Shown: positions 1 to 7,520 of the stretch, piece after piece
Layout of the letters: the number at the start of each line of letters is the position of its first letter
How positions within the stretch are numbered: position 1 is the first letter of the stretch
Assembly: GCA_045107045.1 (NCBI GenBank)
Contig: JBGCFR010000020.1
Coordinates: 1-64,000, forward strand
Source of the DNA: Putridiphycobacter sp045107045
GTDB taxonomy: Bacteria > Bacteroidota > Bacteroidia > Flavobacteriales_D > Crocinitomicaceae
Direction: 5' to 3'
Length of the DNA stretch: 64,000 bases
Notes under the pieces: generated by a model
What the model saw: the letters and a program-made list of their open reading frames with translations, nothing else
What the model was told of the DNA's origin: nothing
Databases searched by the model: none
Made by a program: the position numbers and the translations under genes

Positions 1-183
1 GAGATAATCCCAACAGCGCTTCCAGTTCAGTCTGGAAGCAATACCAAAAGCACAGTTGCAATAGTTATAGTTATTGCTGTAATTACATTGGTTGTGTATT
101 TAGTTTTTAAATCACAGAATCAAGAATCCGATATTGATTTGGAACTAGACGATCAAGAACTGGAGACAGAAGAACAATCATAA
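1..183 (+). CDS. C-terminal fragment of a single-pass membrane protein (5' end outside window)
   Basis: The frame is open from the first base and ends with TAA at 181-183, so about 60 C-terminal residues are visible. They contain one hydrophobic segment of roughly 20 residues (V/I/A/L-rich, about residues 18-38 of the visible part) followed by a short, strongly acidic tail rich in D and E ending in EEQS. This is a membrane-anchored C-terminus with an acidic cytoplasmic or periplasmic end. The rest of the protein lies outside the window, so no family can be assigned. A second small membrane protein starts 11 bases downstream on the same strand, so the two are probably co-transcribed. Confidence 0.7.
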   Translation, partial: EIIPTALPVQSGSNTKSTVAIVIVIAVITLVVYLVFKSQNQESDIDLELDDQELETEEQS

Positions 184-194
184 AACACAAAAAC

Positions 195-461
195 ATGAAA
201 GATAAAAAAACACAATACATTATTTTTACTGTCCTAACAGTGGCAGTAATAGCATTAATCTTTATTTCAGTAAATTCTAGTAAAAAGAATAAGAAACTGG
301 AAGCCAAAGTAACTGAAAAAACGAAAGAGATAAAGCAGTTTAAAACAGAGCTGACAGCCACTAAAAGATTAGTTAAACCTGAGAATTCAAAAGAAGAACC
401 TGGCCCAAAACAGAAATCTAATCTCATTTTAGAAGACCCCTTATCCAAAATTAAGACATAG
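195..461 (+). CDS. Small membrane-anchored coiled-coil protein, unknown function
   Basis: An 88-residue protein with a short basic N-terminus (MKDKKTQ), one hydrophobic helix at about residues 8-26, a lysine/glutamate-rich stretch at about 28-58 likely to form a coiled coil, and a proline/lysine-rich tail. I do not recognise the family. It begins 11 bases after the preceding gene, which also encodes a membrane-anchored protein, so the two probably share a transcript. A strong intrinsic terminator follows at 508-538. The size resembles periplasmic scaffold-like proteins, but no catalytic motif is visible. Confidence 0.6.
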   Translation: MKDKKTQYIIFTVLTVAVIALIFISVNSSKKNKKLEAKVTEKTKEIKQFKTELTATKRLVKPENSKEEPGPKQKSNLILEDPLSKIKT

Positions 462-507
462 CAACCCTCATTGATTTTCGTGGATTTAATTTCTAATCGG
501 TTGTTTC

Positions 508-538
508 AAAGCTCTAGATAAATTCTAGGGCTTTTTTT
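508..538 (+). terminator. Intrinsic terminator after the small membrane protein pair
   Basis: An 11-bp stem (AAAGCTCTAGA with TCTAGGGCTTT, one G-T wobble) with a 5-nt loop is followed by a run of T. It lies 46 bases after the stop of the 88-residue protein, where that operon should end. Confidence 0.75.
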
Positions 539-589
539 ATGCATCAAAGACAATTTCAACTATACTGGAGTGCATCATAAAAAAAGTAC

Positions 590-597
590 TATATTTG
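590..597 (+). promoter_or_regulatory. Bacteroidota-type -7 box TATATTTG upstream of hairpin module A
   Basis: TATATTTG matches the TAnnTTTG -7 consensus of the primary sigma factor in this phylum. The -33 region is weak. No plus-strand protein gene follows. What follows, from 622, is the two-hairpin module A, so if the promoter is active its product would be a short structured RNA of about 80 nt. Confidence 0.45.
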
Positions 598-621
598 CCC
601 CCTCAAAAGTATTAAGACACG

Positions 622-682
622 CCCATATGGCTGTGGGAATAGAAAACCCTAGGAAGTATCAATTTCTTAGGGTTTTTGCTTT
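622..682 (+). repeat. Two-hairpin module, copy A
   Basis: Hairpin 1 is CCCA-TATGGCTG-TGGG (622-637). Hairpin 2 is CCCTAGGAA-GTATCAAT-TTCTTAGGG (647-672), followed by TTTTTGCTTTTT. The loops TATGGCTG and GTATCAA recur in copy B while the stems differ and stay paired. A promoter-like box lies upstream (590-597). The 3' part overlaps the end of the convergent 79-residue gene and supplies its last codons and stop. Confidence 0.65.
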
Positions 683-906
683 TTACCAAATTTCCTTTCT
701 ATGAGTCTATCAATATCGAAATCACCTTTTATTTCTTTTTTCATGTAGTGATAACTCTTTTCTGTGGCAAATATTAAACCCCGTCTTAAAGTAACCCGTA
801 CAAAGTACTTTCTATTATCTTCAAAATCTTGCTCTAAACTTATTACACTTTCACGTTCGAATAGAATCAATTTTCCGTCCATATCTTTAATTTCTGAATA
901 ATTCAT
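667..906 (-). CDS. Small protein of unknown function
   Basis: A 79-residue, mixed-charge protein with no signal peptide or transmembrane helix. It begins MNYSEIKDMD and has a hydrophobic core around residues 34-46 (YFVRVTLRRGLIF). It could be a small cytoplasmic beta-rich protein; I do not recognise the family. Its last residues (KKQKP) and stop codon are encoded inside the T-rich flank of hairpin module A, so the module may have replaced the original 3' end. The gene is plausible because the start is a clear ATG in AT-rich DNA and codon use is ordinary, but it could be spurious. Confidence 0.45.
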   Translation of the reverse strand: MNYSEIKDMDGKLILFERESVISLEQDFEDNRKYFVRVTLRRGLIFATEKSYHYMKKEIKGDFDIDRLIERKFGKKQKP

Positions 907-1124
907 ATGATTGATTTAGTTATAGACCTCAAAGGTTGAAATTATTAATAGGAATGTGAATTATTATAATTGCTAATTATTAACAGTTGCTTCTATTTTA
1001 CATGAAATGTGATACCCAAAATACTTTTTAACACTTTAACGAAGACAAAAATACTGTAAATAAGGCACTTAAACACTCTTTCAACAACTCCCGTCCAGAC
1101 CGCTTTTTATCTTATTAAACATAT

Positions 1125-1190
1125 AGCTTATATGGCTGTAAGCTTAGAAACCCTAAAGATGTATCAATATCTTTAGGGTTTTGTTTTTAT
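1125..1190 (+). repeat. Two-hairpin module, copy B, immediately upstream of the GIY-YIG pseudogene
   Basis: Hairpin 1 is AGCTTA-TATGGCTG-TAAGCT (1125-1144). Hairpin 2 is CCCTAAAGAT-GTATCAAT-ATCTTTAGGG (1151-1178), a perfect 10-bp stem extended by AAA/TTT to 13 bp, then TTTTGTTTTTAT. Compared with copy A, both loops are conserved and both stems differ with compensating changes. The ATG of the nuclease remnant follows 8 bases after the module. Confidence 0.7.
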
Positions 1191-1198
1191 ATTGAATC

Positions 1199-1476
1199 AT
1201 GTTTTTTGTTTATATTAACTACTCACAACAATTCGATAAATATTACATTGGTCAAACCAAAGACTTTAATAAAAGAATTTAGCTGCATAATGATGGTTTA
1301 GTTAAATCAACCAAACCATATCTTCCATGGAAAAACGTCTGTCTAATAACAAAAAGTACTCGTGCTGAGGCAATGCAATTAGAAAGAAACTTAAAAACCT
1401 GAATAGGTCTAGAATTTTACAATTTATTTCTAAATATGGTCTAGACACTAAAGATCTAGATTCAGACAAGCAGTAG
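1199..1476 (+). pseudogene. GIY-YIG endonuclease gene, inactivated
   Basis: Translation from ATG 1199 gives a typical small stand-alone GIY-YIG (UvrC N-terminal-like) nuclease of Bacteroidota. The start is MFFVYINYSQQFDKYYIGQ, with the split VYI and YYIGQT motif, then KDFNKRI, an in-frame TAG where an arginine or lysine is expected, and then the conserved KSTKPY-PW and TRAEAMQLERNLK segments. After NLK the frame shifts by one missing A in an A-run (about 1397-1401). The conserved ending NLNRSRILQFISKYG then continues in the next frame to TAG at 1474-1476. One nonsense mutation and one frameshift mean it cannot make a full-length enzyme. It lies between hairpin modules B and C. Confidence 0.85.
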
Positions 1477-1540
1477 TTTTGTCTGAACCGTGGTATAGAA
1501 AACCCCAAGGAGTATCAAATTCTTTGGGTTTTTTGCTTTA
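1461..1540 (+). repeat. Two-hairpin module, copy C, at the 3' end of the GIY-YIG pseudogene
   Basis: A perfect 9-bp hairpin TTCAGACAA / TTGTCTGAA (1461-1487) has the pseudogene stop codon in its loop. It is followed by GTGGTATAGAAAACCC, resembling the linker of copy A, and then the second hairpin CCCAAGGA-GTATCAAAT-TCTTTGGG (1504-1528) and TTTTTTGCTTT. The GTATCAA loop and the TTTTGCTTT tail match copies A and B. The first hairpin has a different loop from theirs. Confidence 0.6.
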
Positions 1541-1749
1541 TATGATACTAAATTTACTAGCCTCTAAACCTGAATATTCAGAATCCCTCAGATACTTTTT
1601 ACATATATACTCGATATTGGAATCCTCCCTTGGGAGTTAACTAAAATTATTCCTCTTTTAAGGATTTTTCTAGATCGAAAATAGGCTTTTTCCCTTCCAA
1701 AATTTAAATTATTATTCTTAATATTACGATCATACAATACTTTAGCCCT

Positions 1750-2742
1750 ATGAGAAAAATTTTCCCTCTGATACTTTTATTTATTTCAACAAAGGCGTTT
1801 GCTCAAATTTTTGATAATTCGAATGATATTATAAATTCATTAGAAAAACAAAGGACAACAATTTTAGAGGATCGTGATTTAATAATAGGATACAATATAG
1901 GTTTAACTTGTAATCTTGGAAAAAACAATGTAACAGAACTTCGCTTTAATTTCTCAACTGGCATTTCTAGAGGTTTTGGCTGGAAATCAGATTACACTCC
2001 TTTTTTAGGAACTTATCAGATTCAGATTGAAGCCTTTCGAGGAGGAGTTGGCAGTTCCTTACTTGGCGGGAATCGCTCCAAATTTGTCTGGGATCTAAGG
2101 AATATATTGCAAATTAATAGTGGTTTGGTATCTAATAACTCTCCCATGGGAAGGCCACTTACAAAACTATTAGGTACTTCAGAATACAGTATTCGTGACC
2201 CATATGATTACTCAATTGGAATTGGAACTGTATTTATAAATGGTCTAAATCATGAGAGGAATCAACAACTTGGTTTCTTAAGTTTAGGAGTACTGCAGGT
2301 TAGTGCGTGCTATGCAAATGATGGCCCATTTTTTCATAAGATAGGGCTTGGAGATGGTTATGACCGCTGGTGGACAGGGGCGGGCTACCTTGGGGTTTAT
2401 TTCAAAAATGATTACGGATTCATTACTGATATATCTATTCAGTATAATAGATATACAGGATGGCAACCAAACCTATATGAGATGTCAAATATGTTGGGAT
2501 TAGATTATATCTCCTATAGAGATGGTAAAGAACAGTTTTTCAATCAAGGAGCGTGGATAATTTCATTTGGCGTAAGAAACACTTTAAGAATAGATTACAA
2601 AATTTACGAGGCTAAAAAGCTAGATATTCAGAACCTTTTGCATGTAGGAAATAAATATACTTTTCACCCGAATTCACTAAGACGTAGATTCACTTTAGGA
2701 GGAGGTCTTATGCTTAATGGGTATCAATCACTAAATTTTTAA
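1750..2742 (+). CDS. Secreted protein of unknown function, possibly with a polymorphic-toxin-23-like C-terminus
   Basis: A 330-residue protein with a clear signal peptide (MRKIFPLILLFISTKAFA, cleavage before QIF). The body is rich in G, Y, W, N and alternating hydrophobic residues, which suggests mostly beta structure. A central segment GDGYDRWWTGAGYLG (about residues 201-215) followed by further aromatic strands recalls, from memory, the GD..DR..TG region of the polymorphic toxin type 23 family of Bacteroidota. I cannot confirm this by search. It could equally be a small outer-membrane beta-barrel. A lipoprotein gene follows after two bases, so the pair is one operon. Confidence 0.6.
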   Translation: MRKIFPLILLFISTKAFAQIFDNSNDIINSLEKQRTTILEDRDLIIGYNIGLTCNLGKNNVTELRFNFSTGISRGFGWKSDYTPFLGTYQIQIEAFRGGVGSSLLGGNRSKFVWDLRNILQINSGLVSNNSPMGRPLTKLLGTSEYSIRDPYDYSIGIGTVFINGLNHERNQQLGFLSLGVLQVSACYANDGPFFHKIGLGDGYDRWWTGAGYLGVYFKNDYGFITDISIQYNRYTGWQPNLYEMSNMLGLDYISYRDGKEQFFNQGAWIISFGVRNTLRIDYKIYEAKKLDIQNLLHVGNKYTFHPNSLRRRFTLGGGLMLNGYQSLNF

Positions 2743-2744
2743 TC

Positions 2745-3740
2745 ATGAGAACAATTGCCATTTTATTTATTGCACTATTTATTAGCGGATGCTACAGTTG
2801 GAGAAGAGGATTTGAAGTTTCCGAAAAAAATAAGCAAGAGACATTTACAGAAGAAATTGAGATCAATGATAAAGATTTTTTTTATCTCAGAAAAGTGGAA
2901 TACAATGAAATAATTAATTACAATAATGGTAAAGATAGCTCTGACGCACCATATGCAAATGAAACATCCTTAAAAGCATACAAGAGTACTAATGTCAATT
3001 CAAGTAAAAAAGAACGTGTTGTTGAAGAAAAATACCTTTACTTGGAGAACTACTCAAAAGTAAATGCAACTTCAGGCAGAATCGTCTATTTTAAAACTGC
3101 TCCATATTGGGATATAGGTAAAGATCGTTCTCTTTTTAAGAATAGATTGCCACCATCAAAATTACATTCCTATTATTCGAGTAAAGATTCTATTGAACTA
3201 TCCACCTCAATTGTGATGCAGTTAGGTTATTGGATTAAAGATTCAAGCACAAATGAGTACAATCTAGTAATGTGCAATAATTCAGGAAAGTTTCAGATGT
3301 TAGCGACTGGTGATGACACCAAATTGACATGCACAAAAATTACCCATCCAAATGTTGACAAAAACATTCGAATATCTGCTGGTGAACCAGAGTTAATACT
3401 AATTGATAATATTATGAATGTTCAAAAGGATAAAGGGCTTATTTATTATAGAAATATTAATTCAGATGGCAGTGCACAAAGAAAAATATATCTTTCATAT
3501 AATGATTCAATTTCTGAGGTCAAATCAATCTGCATAGGTCATAAACCACGCAAATGTCTAAATTTCAAATCCGATAAAAATAAGTCCTATTTTAGAGCTA
3601 AAGGCTTCCTTAGACTTGAGTCAAAAAAAATTGCAAAAGAGAGAAAAGGATACCACAAAACATTCCTTTTAGTATTTCCAGAACGTCACTTGTATAATAA
3701 AAACGGGTTAATTCTCGATAATGAAAAAGACTTTAAGTAA
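2745..3740 (+). CDS. Lipoprotein of unknown function, partner of the upstream secreted protein
   Basis: A 331-residue protein with a lipoprotein signal (MRTIAILFIALFISGC, acylated Cys16 in lipobox FISGC). The mature part is hydrophilic and K/S/N/Y-rich, without transmembrane segments or a motif I recognise. Four cysteines are scattered between about residues 176 and 269. The start codon is two bases after the stop of the preceding secreted protein, so the two are translationally coupled and probably functionally linked, for example as exported effector and protective lipoprotein or as two envelope subunits. That role is inferred from position only. Confidence 0.65.
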   Translation: MRTIAILFIALFISGCYSWRRGFEVSEKNKQETFTEEIEINDKDFFYLRKVEYNEIINYNNGKDSSDAPYANETSLKAYKSTNVNSSKKERVVEEKYLYLENYSKVNATSGRIVYFKTAPYWDIGKDRSLFKNRLPPSKLHSYYSSKDSIELSTSIVMQLGYWIKDSSTNEYNLVMCNNSGKFQMLATGDDTKLTCTKITHPNVDKNIRISAGEPELILIDNIMNVQKDKGLIYYRNINSDGSAQRKIYLSYNDSISEVKSICIGHKPRKCLNFKSDKNKSYFRAKGFLRLESKKIAKERKGYHKTFLLVFPERHLYNKNGLILDNEKDFK

Positions 3741-4160
3741 ATAGACAAATTTCATGGCCTATTATTTAGAGTAAAAGCAACGTGATACTTTTCATAGATA
3801 TAGACAATAATTTGACTTTGAAAGACACTTCTTGTAAAACTTCAGACTAACATTGTCAAAAGCTTTGCCTTTTGACTGCCAATGCATCTAAAATTTGCTT
3901 CAAAACTTGATCGTTCATTTTGGAATTAGATTCGTTAAAGATCTCCACTCTCGAGCTCATTTGGTTTAGTGGAACGAGTGTGTGCTTTAATTAAAAAGAC
4001 AACTATTGTATTTGCATTGCGGCTATTTTAATAAAGTACTTTTACTGAAACATTAAGCATTTTAAATAAATGGAACCAACGAAAAAACTATTAATTTGTT
4101 ATTTTTTATTGCAAAACCAGTACATTCGATAATAGTCAATGTCTACAACAATATTCTAAA
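3741..4160. other. 420-bp stretch with no intact gene; one 34-codon remnant
   Basis: No good terminator, RNA or consensus promoter is visible. On the minus strand 3856-3960 encodes 34 residues beginning MSSRVEIFNESNS and ending VKRQSF. The same frame is open for nine codons upstream of this ATG before a stop. The amphipathic, protein-like composition suggests the tail of a decayed gene, but I cannot identify the source. A plus-strand promoter for the cupin gene should lie near 4100-4150. Confidence 0.5.
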
Positions 4161-4526
4161 ATGAAAATTAGTAAAGTCAACTTAAATACAAAACTACAAA
4201 CATTCAATGAGCATTGGACTCCGAAAATTGTTGGTGAACTTAATAACCAATTGGTTAAAATTGCCAAGTTTAAAGGGGAATTTGTGATGCATAAACATGA
4301 GAAAGAAGATGAACTTTTTTATGTCATAGATGGCAAACTATTCATTGAATTAATAGATCAAACGTTAGAACTAGATTCAGGCGAATTTGTGATCATCCCA
4401 AAAGGAATGGCGCATAAACCTTATGCTATTGAAGAGGTAAGTGTCATGTTATTTGAACCAGCAACTACATTAAATACTGGTAACATTAATAATGAATTAA
4501 CCACATCTGATTTAGATAAAATTTAA
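4161..4526 (+). CDS. Small cupin-domain protein
   Basis: A 121-residue single-domain cupin. The first cupin motif is present as H44-x-H46 followed by E51 and G58. The second motif supplies P80 and H85, so a three-histidine-one-glutamate metal site is complete. Such stand-alone cupins bind Fe, Mn or Zn and act as dioxygenases, isomerases or sugar/amino-acid binding proteins; the substrate cannot be read from sequence. There is no signal peptide, so it is cytoplasmic. The gene stands alone, with unrelated genes on both sides. Confidence 0.8.
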   Translation: MKISKVNLNTKLQTFNEHWTPKIVGELNNQLVKIAKFKGEFVMHKHEKEDELFYVIDGKLFIELIDQTLELDSGEFVIIPKGMAHKPYAIEEVSVMLFEPATTLNTGNINNELTTSDLDKI

Positions 4527-4658
4527 TCTATTTTAAAAGATTTGAATTATATTAAGAATAAGTCTTTTAAAGAGCTTACAGGTTATGCTCTTTAGTTTAA
4601 TTTCTTTTACTAATTTAGGCTAACCAAAACAACTGGGTAAATTATTAGCTATGCTATA

Positions 4659-5819
4659 ATGAAAATACTAATATCGATTCTAGCAGCATTACTTTCATTA
4701 AATGGAATGTCGCAAAGGTATTTGATGGATGAATTCCCCATACTAGATTCCATTATTGGTGGAACCTATGGCTCATCAATAGATTATCAATCAAATACTC
4801 AAAACTTACTCTTCGATTTTTATGAACCGTTAAATGACACAGCAACAAAACGACCTCTAATTATTTACATACATGGTGGCGGCTTTAATTCGGGCTCCAG
4901 AACATTATTTTCTGTCAGAGAAATATGCAGACGAATGGCAAAAAAAGGCTATGCCGTTGCAAATCTTGACTATCGGTTGGATCCTAATTTCGATATTTAC
5001 AATTCAGCGACTAACCGAAGAGTAATGACTGATGCCATGCATGATGCAAAACAAGCCATTCGTTTTTTTAAAGCCAATGCTACCATATATAAAATTGACA
5101 CTTCACTTGTTTTTATTGGAGGTGAATCGGCTGGAGCAGCTACCTCTATGATGGCTTCGTTTGTTGATAAACAAGCTGAAATGAGCAGTTATCCCATGGC
5201 CAATCCAAATAACCCTGTTGGTAGCACAGTTAATTCTAATGTCGGCAATGGGGTACAAGGTACGCTATGCCTTTGTGGACTACTCTTAGACACTTTAGCA
5301 ATAGAACTTCCGACTGACCCGAATATCTTATGGACTCATGGTACCAATGATAATTTTATTCCCATTTCGCTCGCATTCAATGTTGTATTGAGGGCAGCAA
5401 ATGTTGGCTTACCAATAGTTACAAAGGTCTATGAAGGCGCAACACATTGTCCATGGTATTTTGGGCTTCCAAATTGGACCACATACTTAGATTCAACAAT
5501 TACTGACATTACGAATTTTCTTTATCCTAGAGTAATAGCTACGTCAGGTTTAATCAAAATACAAGGCGAATCAAACGTTTCAATCTATCCTAATCCATTT
5601 CAAAATCAAATTAATATTGTAAGTACAGCTAATGTTTCTGAAATGCGCAGCACAATCCAAATATTTAATGGTTTAGGTCAAACAGTATTCAATAAAACAA
5701 CCCATCAGCTAAACCAAGGAATATTTTTGAATCTTGAGCATCTAGATGAAGGTTGTTATTTTATTTTGATAGAAAATGACGGTAATAGGGTGATTAAAAA
5801 AATGATTAAAAGCTGGTAG
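4659..5819 (+). CDS. Secreted alpha/beta-hydrolase (carboxylesterase-like) with T9SS sorting domain
   Basis: A 386-residue protein. The signal peptide spans about residues 1-18 (MKILISILAALLSLNGMSQ). An alpha/beta-hydrolase of the feruloyl-esterase/BD-FAE type follows: oxyanion motif HGGGF at 72-76, nucleophile elbow GESAG with Ser157, and likely acid Asp231 (HGTND) and base His263 (GATHCPW). The last 80 or so residues (from about 305, YPNPF...) form a T9SS type A sorting domain, so the enzyme is exported across the outer membrane and probably anchored to the cell surface. It should hydrolyse ester bonds of a carbohydrate or lipid substrate. It is monocistronic, with a shared terminator downstream. 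Confidence 0.85.
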   Translation: MKILISILAALLSLNGMSQRYLMDEFPILDSIIGGTYGSSIDYQSNTQNLLFDFYEPLNDTATKRPLIIYIHGGGFNSGSRTLFSVREICRRMAKKGYAVANLDYRLDPNFDIYNSATNRRVMTDAMHDAKQAIRFFKANATIYKIDTSLVFIGGESAGAATSMMASFVDKQAEMSSYPMANPNNPVGSTVNSNVGNGVQGTLCLCGLLLDTLAIELPTDPNILWTHGTNDNFIPISLAFNVVLRAANVGLPIVTKVYEGATHCPWYFGLPNWTTYLDSTITDITNFLYPRVIATSGLIKIQGESNVSIYPNPFQNQINIVSTANVSEMRSTIQIFNGLGQTVFNKTTHQLNQGIFLNLEHLDEGCYFILIENDGNRVIKKMIKSW

Positions 5820-5843
5820 TGGATTTCTTACCACTATCTTTTT
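5815..5843. terminator. Bidirectional terminator between convergent esterase and phosphotransferase genes
   Basis: An 8-bp stem GGTAGTGG / CCACTATC with an 8-nt loop, then TTTTT on the plus strand. The complementary orientation has A/T-rich flanks too. It lies in the 29-bp gap between two convergent genes. Confidence 0.6.
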
Positions 5844-5848
5844 AGCAC

Positions 5849-6877
5849 TTAACTCTGCTGCAAGCTAGATAAAACTGAATGCATTATATTCAAATTATAG
5901 GAATTCAATTTTTGATGTGATGGCATCCAACCTAGCAAAAATCGAGTAAAATCAGCACAAGCAATCGGATACATCTGGATCCATTCATGCTTCAATGCGT
6001 TAAAATCAATAGTACTATTTAACGATTTTAACACAATTTTCAGCTCTGAAAAATAAAAATTCAATAACTCTTTTTCATGAAATTCGCATTCGGAGCTCGA
6101 CAAACTACTACTCAAAAAGTATGCTACATCTTTCATTCCGCAACCACCACCAGCATATTGAAAATCGACTGCTGCAACACTTGCTTCATTTTGCGAAAAG
6201 CAAAAATTAGCCACTTTAGCATCTCCATGCACAATGGTTTGGTAAAGACATTGATTTAATAAATCATCAATCAGATGTGCTTTCTCTTTTATAGCTTGGT
6301 CTTCAATTTTTTCAAATTCATCTGGTCGCGTTTTCAAATGCCAATAAGTCCCAACATCCCACAAACCTATCGGTTTTTTATTTAAAAAAATAGCATGAAA
6401 ATTGGCTATCCATTTTAAACAGACCTTAACCTCGGTCAGATTAAGTTGATTTTTCCGGAGCGGGAAATACGTATTCAAATCTTCTAAAATAATCCACTGA
6501 TTGTCTTCTTCGGAAAATGAACCTAATAATTTTGGAACTCTGCAGTTATCATTGCAAAGCGCATTCCACTCCTTATACCAATGAGTCTCTACTTTATAGG
6601 ATTTAATTTTCCGATTATGCGAAAAATCAGTATTCCAACCTCTAGGGTGCTCAATGGATTCATTAGGAGAAATACACTTTACAACAACCGTTTTGTAAGC
6701 TGAATCGACTAATTGATAGCGTGATATTTTACCATAACCACTCCATAATGATTGAATGATTTCAATTTCATCACATTTCGTTGAATTGGTAATCGTTAAT
6801 AGATAGTCTTTAAAATTTGGATTCATGTGATGTTCAATCGAAAGAGGTAGACAAAAGTAACCGATATTATTTATCAT
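5849..6877 (-). CDS. Phosphotransferase of the APH / ecdysteroid-kinase-like superfamily
   Basis: A 342-residue protein with the protein-kinase-like fold of aminoglycoside and choline kinases. It has a candidate ATP-binding lysine at about residue 67 (VVVKC), hinge acidic pair WIILEDLN near 128-135, the catalytic loop H217-G-D219-x4-N224 and the metal-binding D238 in AAVDFQY. It probably phosphorylates a small hydroxyl-bearing molecule. The overall layout is closest to the EcKinase-like/DUF1679 branch common in environmental bacteria rather than to resistance enzymes, so antibiotic resistance should not be assumed. It is a single gene, convergent with the esterase. Confidence 0.8.
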   Translation of the reverse strand: MINNIGYFCLPLSIEHHMNPNFKDYLLTITNSTKCDEIEIIQSLWSGYGKISRYQLVDSAYKTVVVKCISPNESIEHPRGWNTDFSHNRKIKSYKVETHWYKEWNALCNDNCRVPKLLGSFSEEDNQWIILEDLNTYFPLRKNQLNLTEVKVCLKWIANFHAIFLNKKPIGLWDVGTYWHLKTRPDEFEKIEDQAIKEKAHLIDDLLNQCLYQTIVHGDAKVANFCFSQNEASVAAVDFQYAGGGCGMKDVAYFLSSSLSSSECEFHEKELLNFYFSELKIVLKSLNSTIDFNALKHEWIQMYPIACADFTRFLLGWMPSHQKLNSYNLNIMHSVLSSLQQS

Positions 6878-7039
6878 AGTACTTGTAGAATACTACTATA
6901 AATTTAACCTATCCTTTTTAACTTCAATTTCACCTATTTGGGTGATGCTATTTATCCGCTTCAAGCACCAATTTCACCTAAATGGGCTAAGATTATACCC
7001 TTTCAATACTGTAAGTTTGTTCCAACTCAAATATTCATT

Positions 7040-7516
7040 ATGGTAAGAAAATTATTTTTTATATCACTATTGGCCTCACACATAGCATTTGGTCAGGTAA
7101 ACACCACAGCATGTGGTGGGGGTTTTAGCGGTACTGGTGGCAGCTTAACATATTCGGCTGGCCAAGTAGATTACATTACTAATAATGGTTTGTCAGGAAT
7201 CATAACACAGGGTCTTCAGCAACCTTTCGAAATATTTAAAATTGACATCAATAATGTTAACACCTACAATACAGAAATAAATGCTGTTCTATTTCCCAAC
7301 CCATCCAACGGAGTTGTAAACTTAAGAGTATCCGACTATGTCTTAGATAATCTTTCCTATCATTTATTTGATCTCCAAGGAAAATTAATAACTGAGGCTA
7401 AACTAATTTCAGGTATTACAAGCATTAACCTTGAAAATATATCAGACGGTAATTATTATTTAAACATTCAAAAAGAAGGACAAATTTTAAAAAATTTCAA
7501 ATTGATCAAACACTAA
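7040..7516 (+). CDS. Small exported protein with T9SS type A sorting domain
   Basis: A 158-residue protein starting at MVRKLFFISLLASHIAFG, a good signal peptide. The same frame is open upstream to a TTG at 6938, but those 34 residues would bury the signal peptide, so the ATG at 7040 is chosen. After a short glycine-rich region (GGGFSGTGGSLTYSAGQVDY, common in Bacteroidota adhesin-like stubs) come about 80 residues of T9SS sorting domain (FPNPSNG near 99 to the end). It is therefore almost entirely a secretion tag with a small head. It is followed after four bases by the collagen-like protein, and the two are probably cotranscribed. Confidence 0.75.
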   Translation: MVRKLFFISLLASHIAFGQVNTTACGGGFSGTGGSLTYSAGQVDYITNNGLSGIITQGLQQPFEIFKIDINNVNTYNTEINAVLFPNPSNGVVNLRVSDYVLDNLSYHLFDLQGKLITEAKLISGITSINLENISDGNYYLNIQKEGQILKNFKLIKH

Positions 7517-7520
7517 AAAT

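Noticed and set aside
107..448. 113-codon minus-strand frame
   Set aside because: Antisense to two plausible small membrane protein genes; its hydrophobicity mirrors the complementary strand.
1302..1508. 68-codon minus-strand frame
   Set aside because: It lies antisense to the GIY-YIG remnant and hairpin C. The plus strand has clear family sequence, so this frame is a shadow.
5849..6877. Aminoglycoside resistance gene
   Set aside because: Only the general kinase motifs match; the sequence looks like the EcKinase-like branch and there is no resistance or mobile context.
6938..7039. 34-codon N-terminal extension of the small T9SS protein from TTG
   Set aside because: It would place the signal peptide inside the protein. 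ATG 7040 gives a standard signal peptide.
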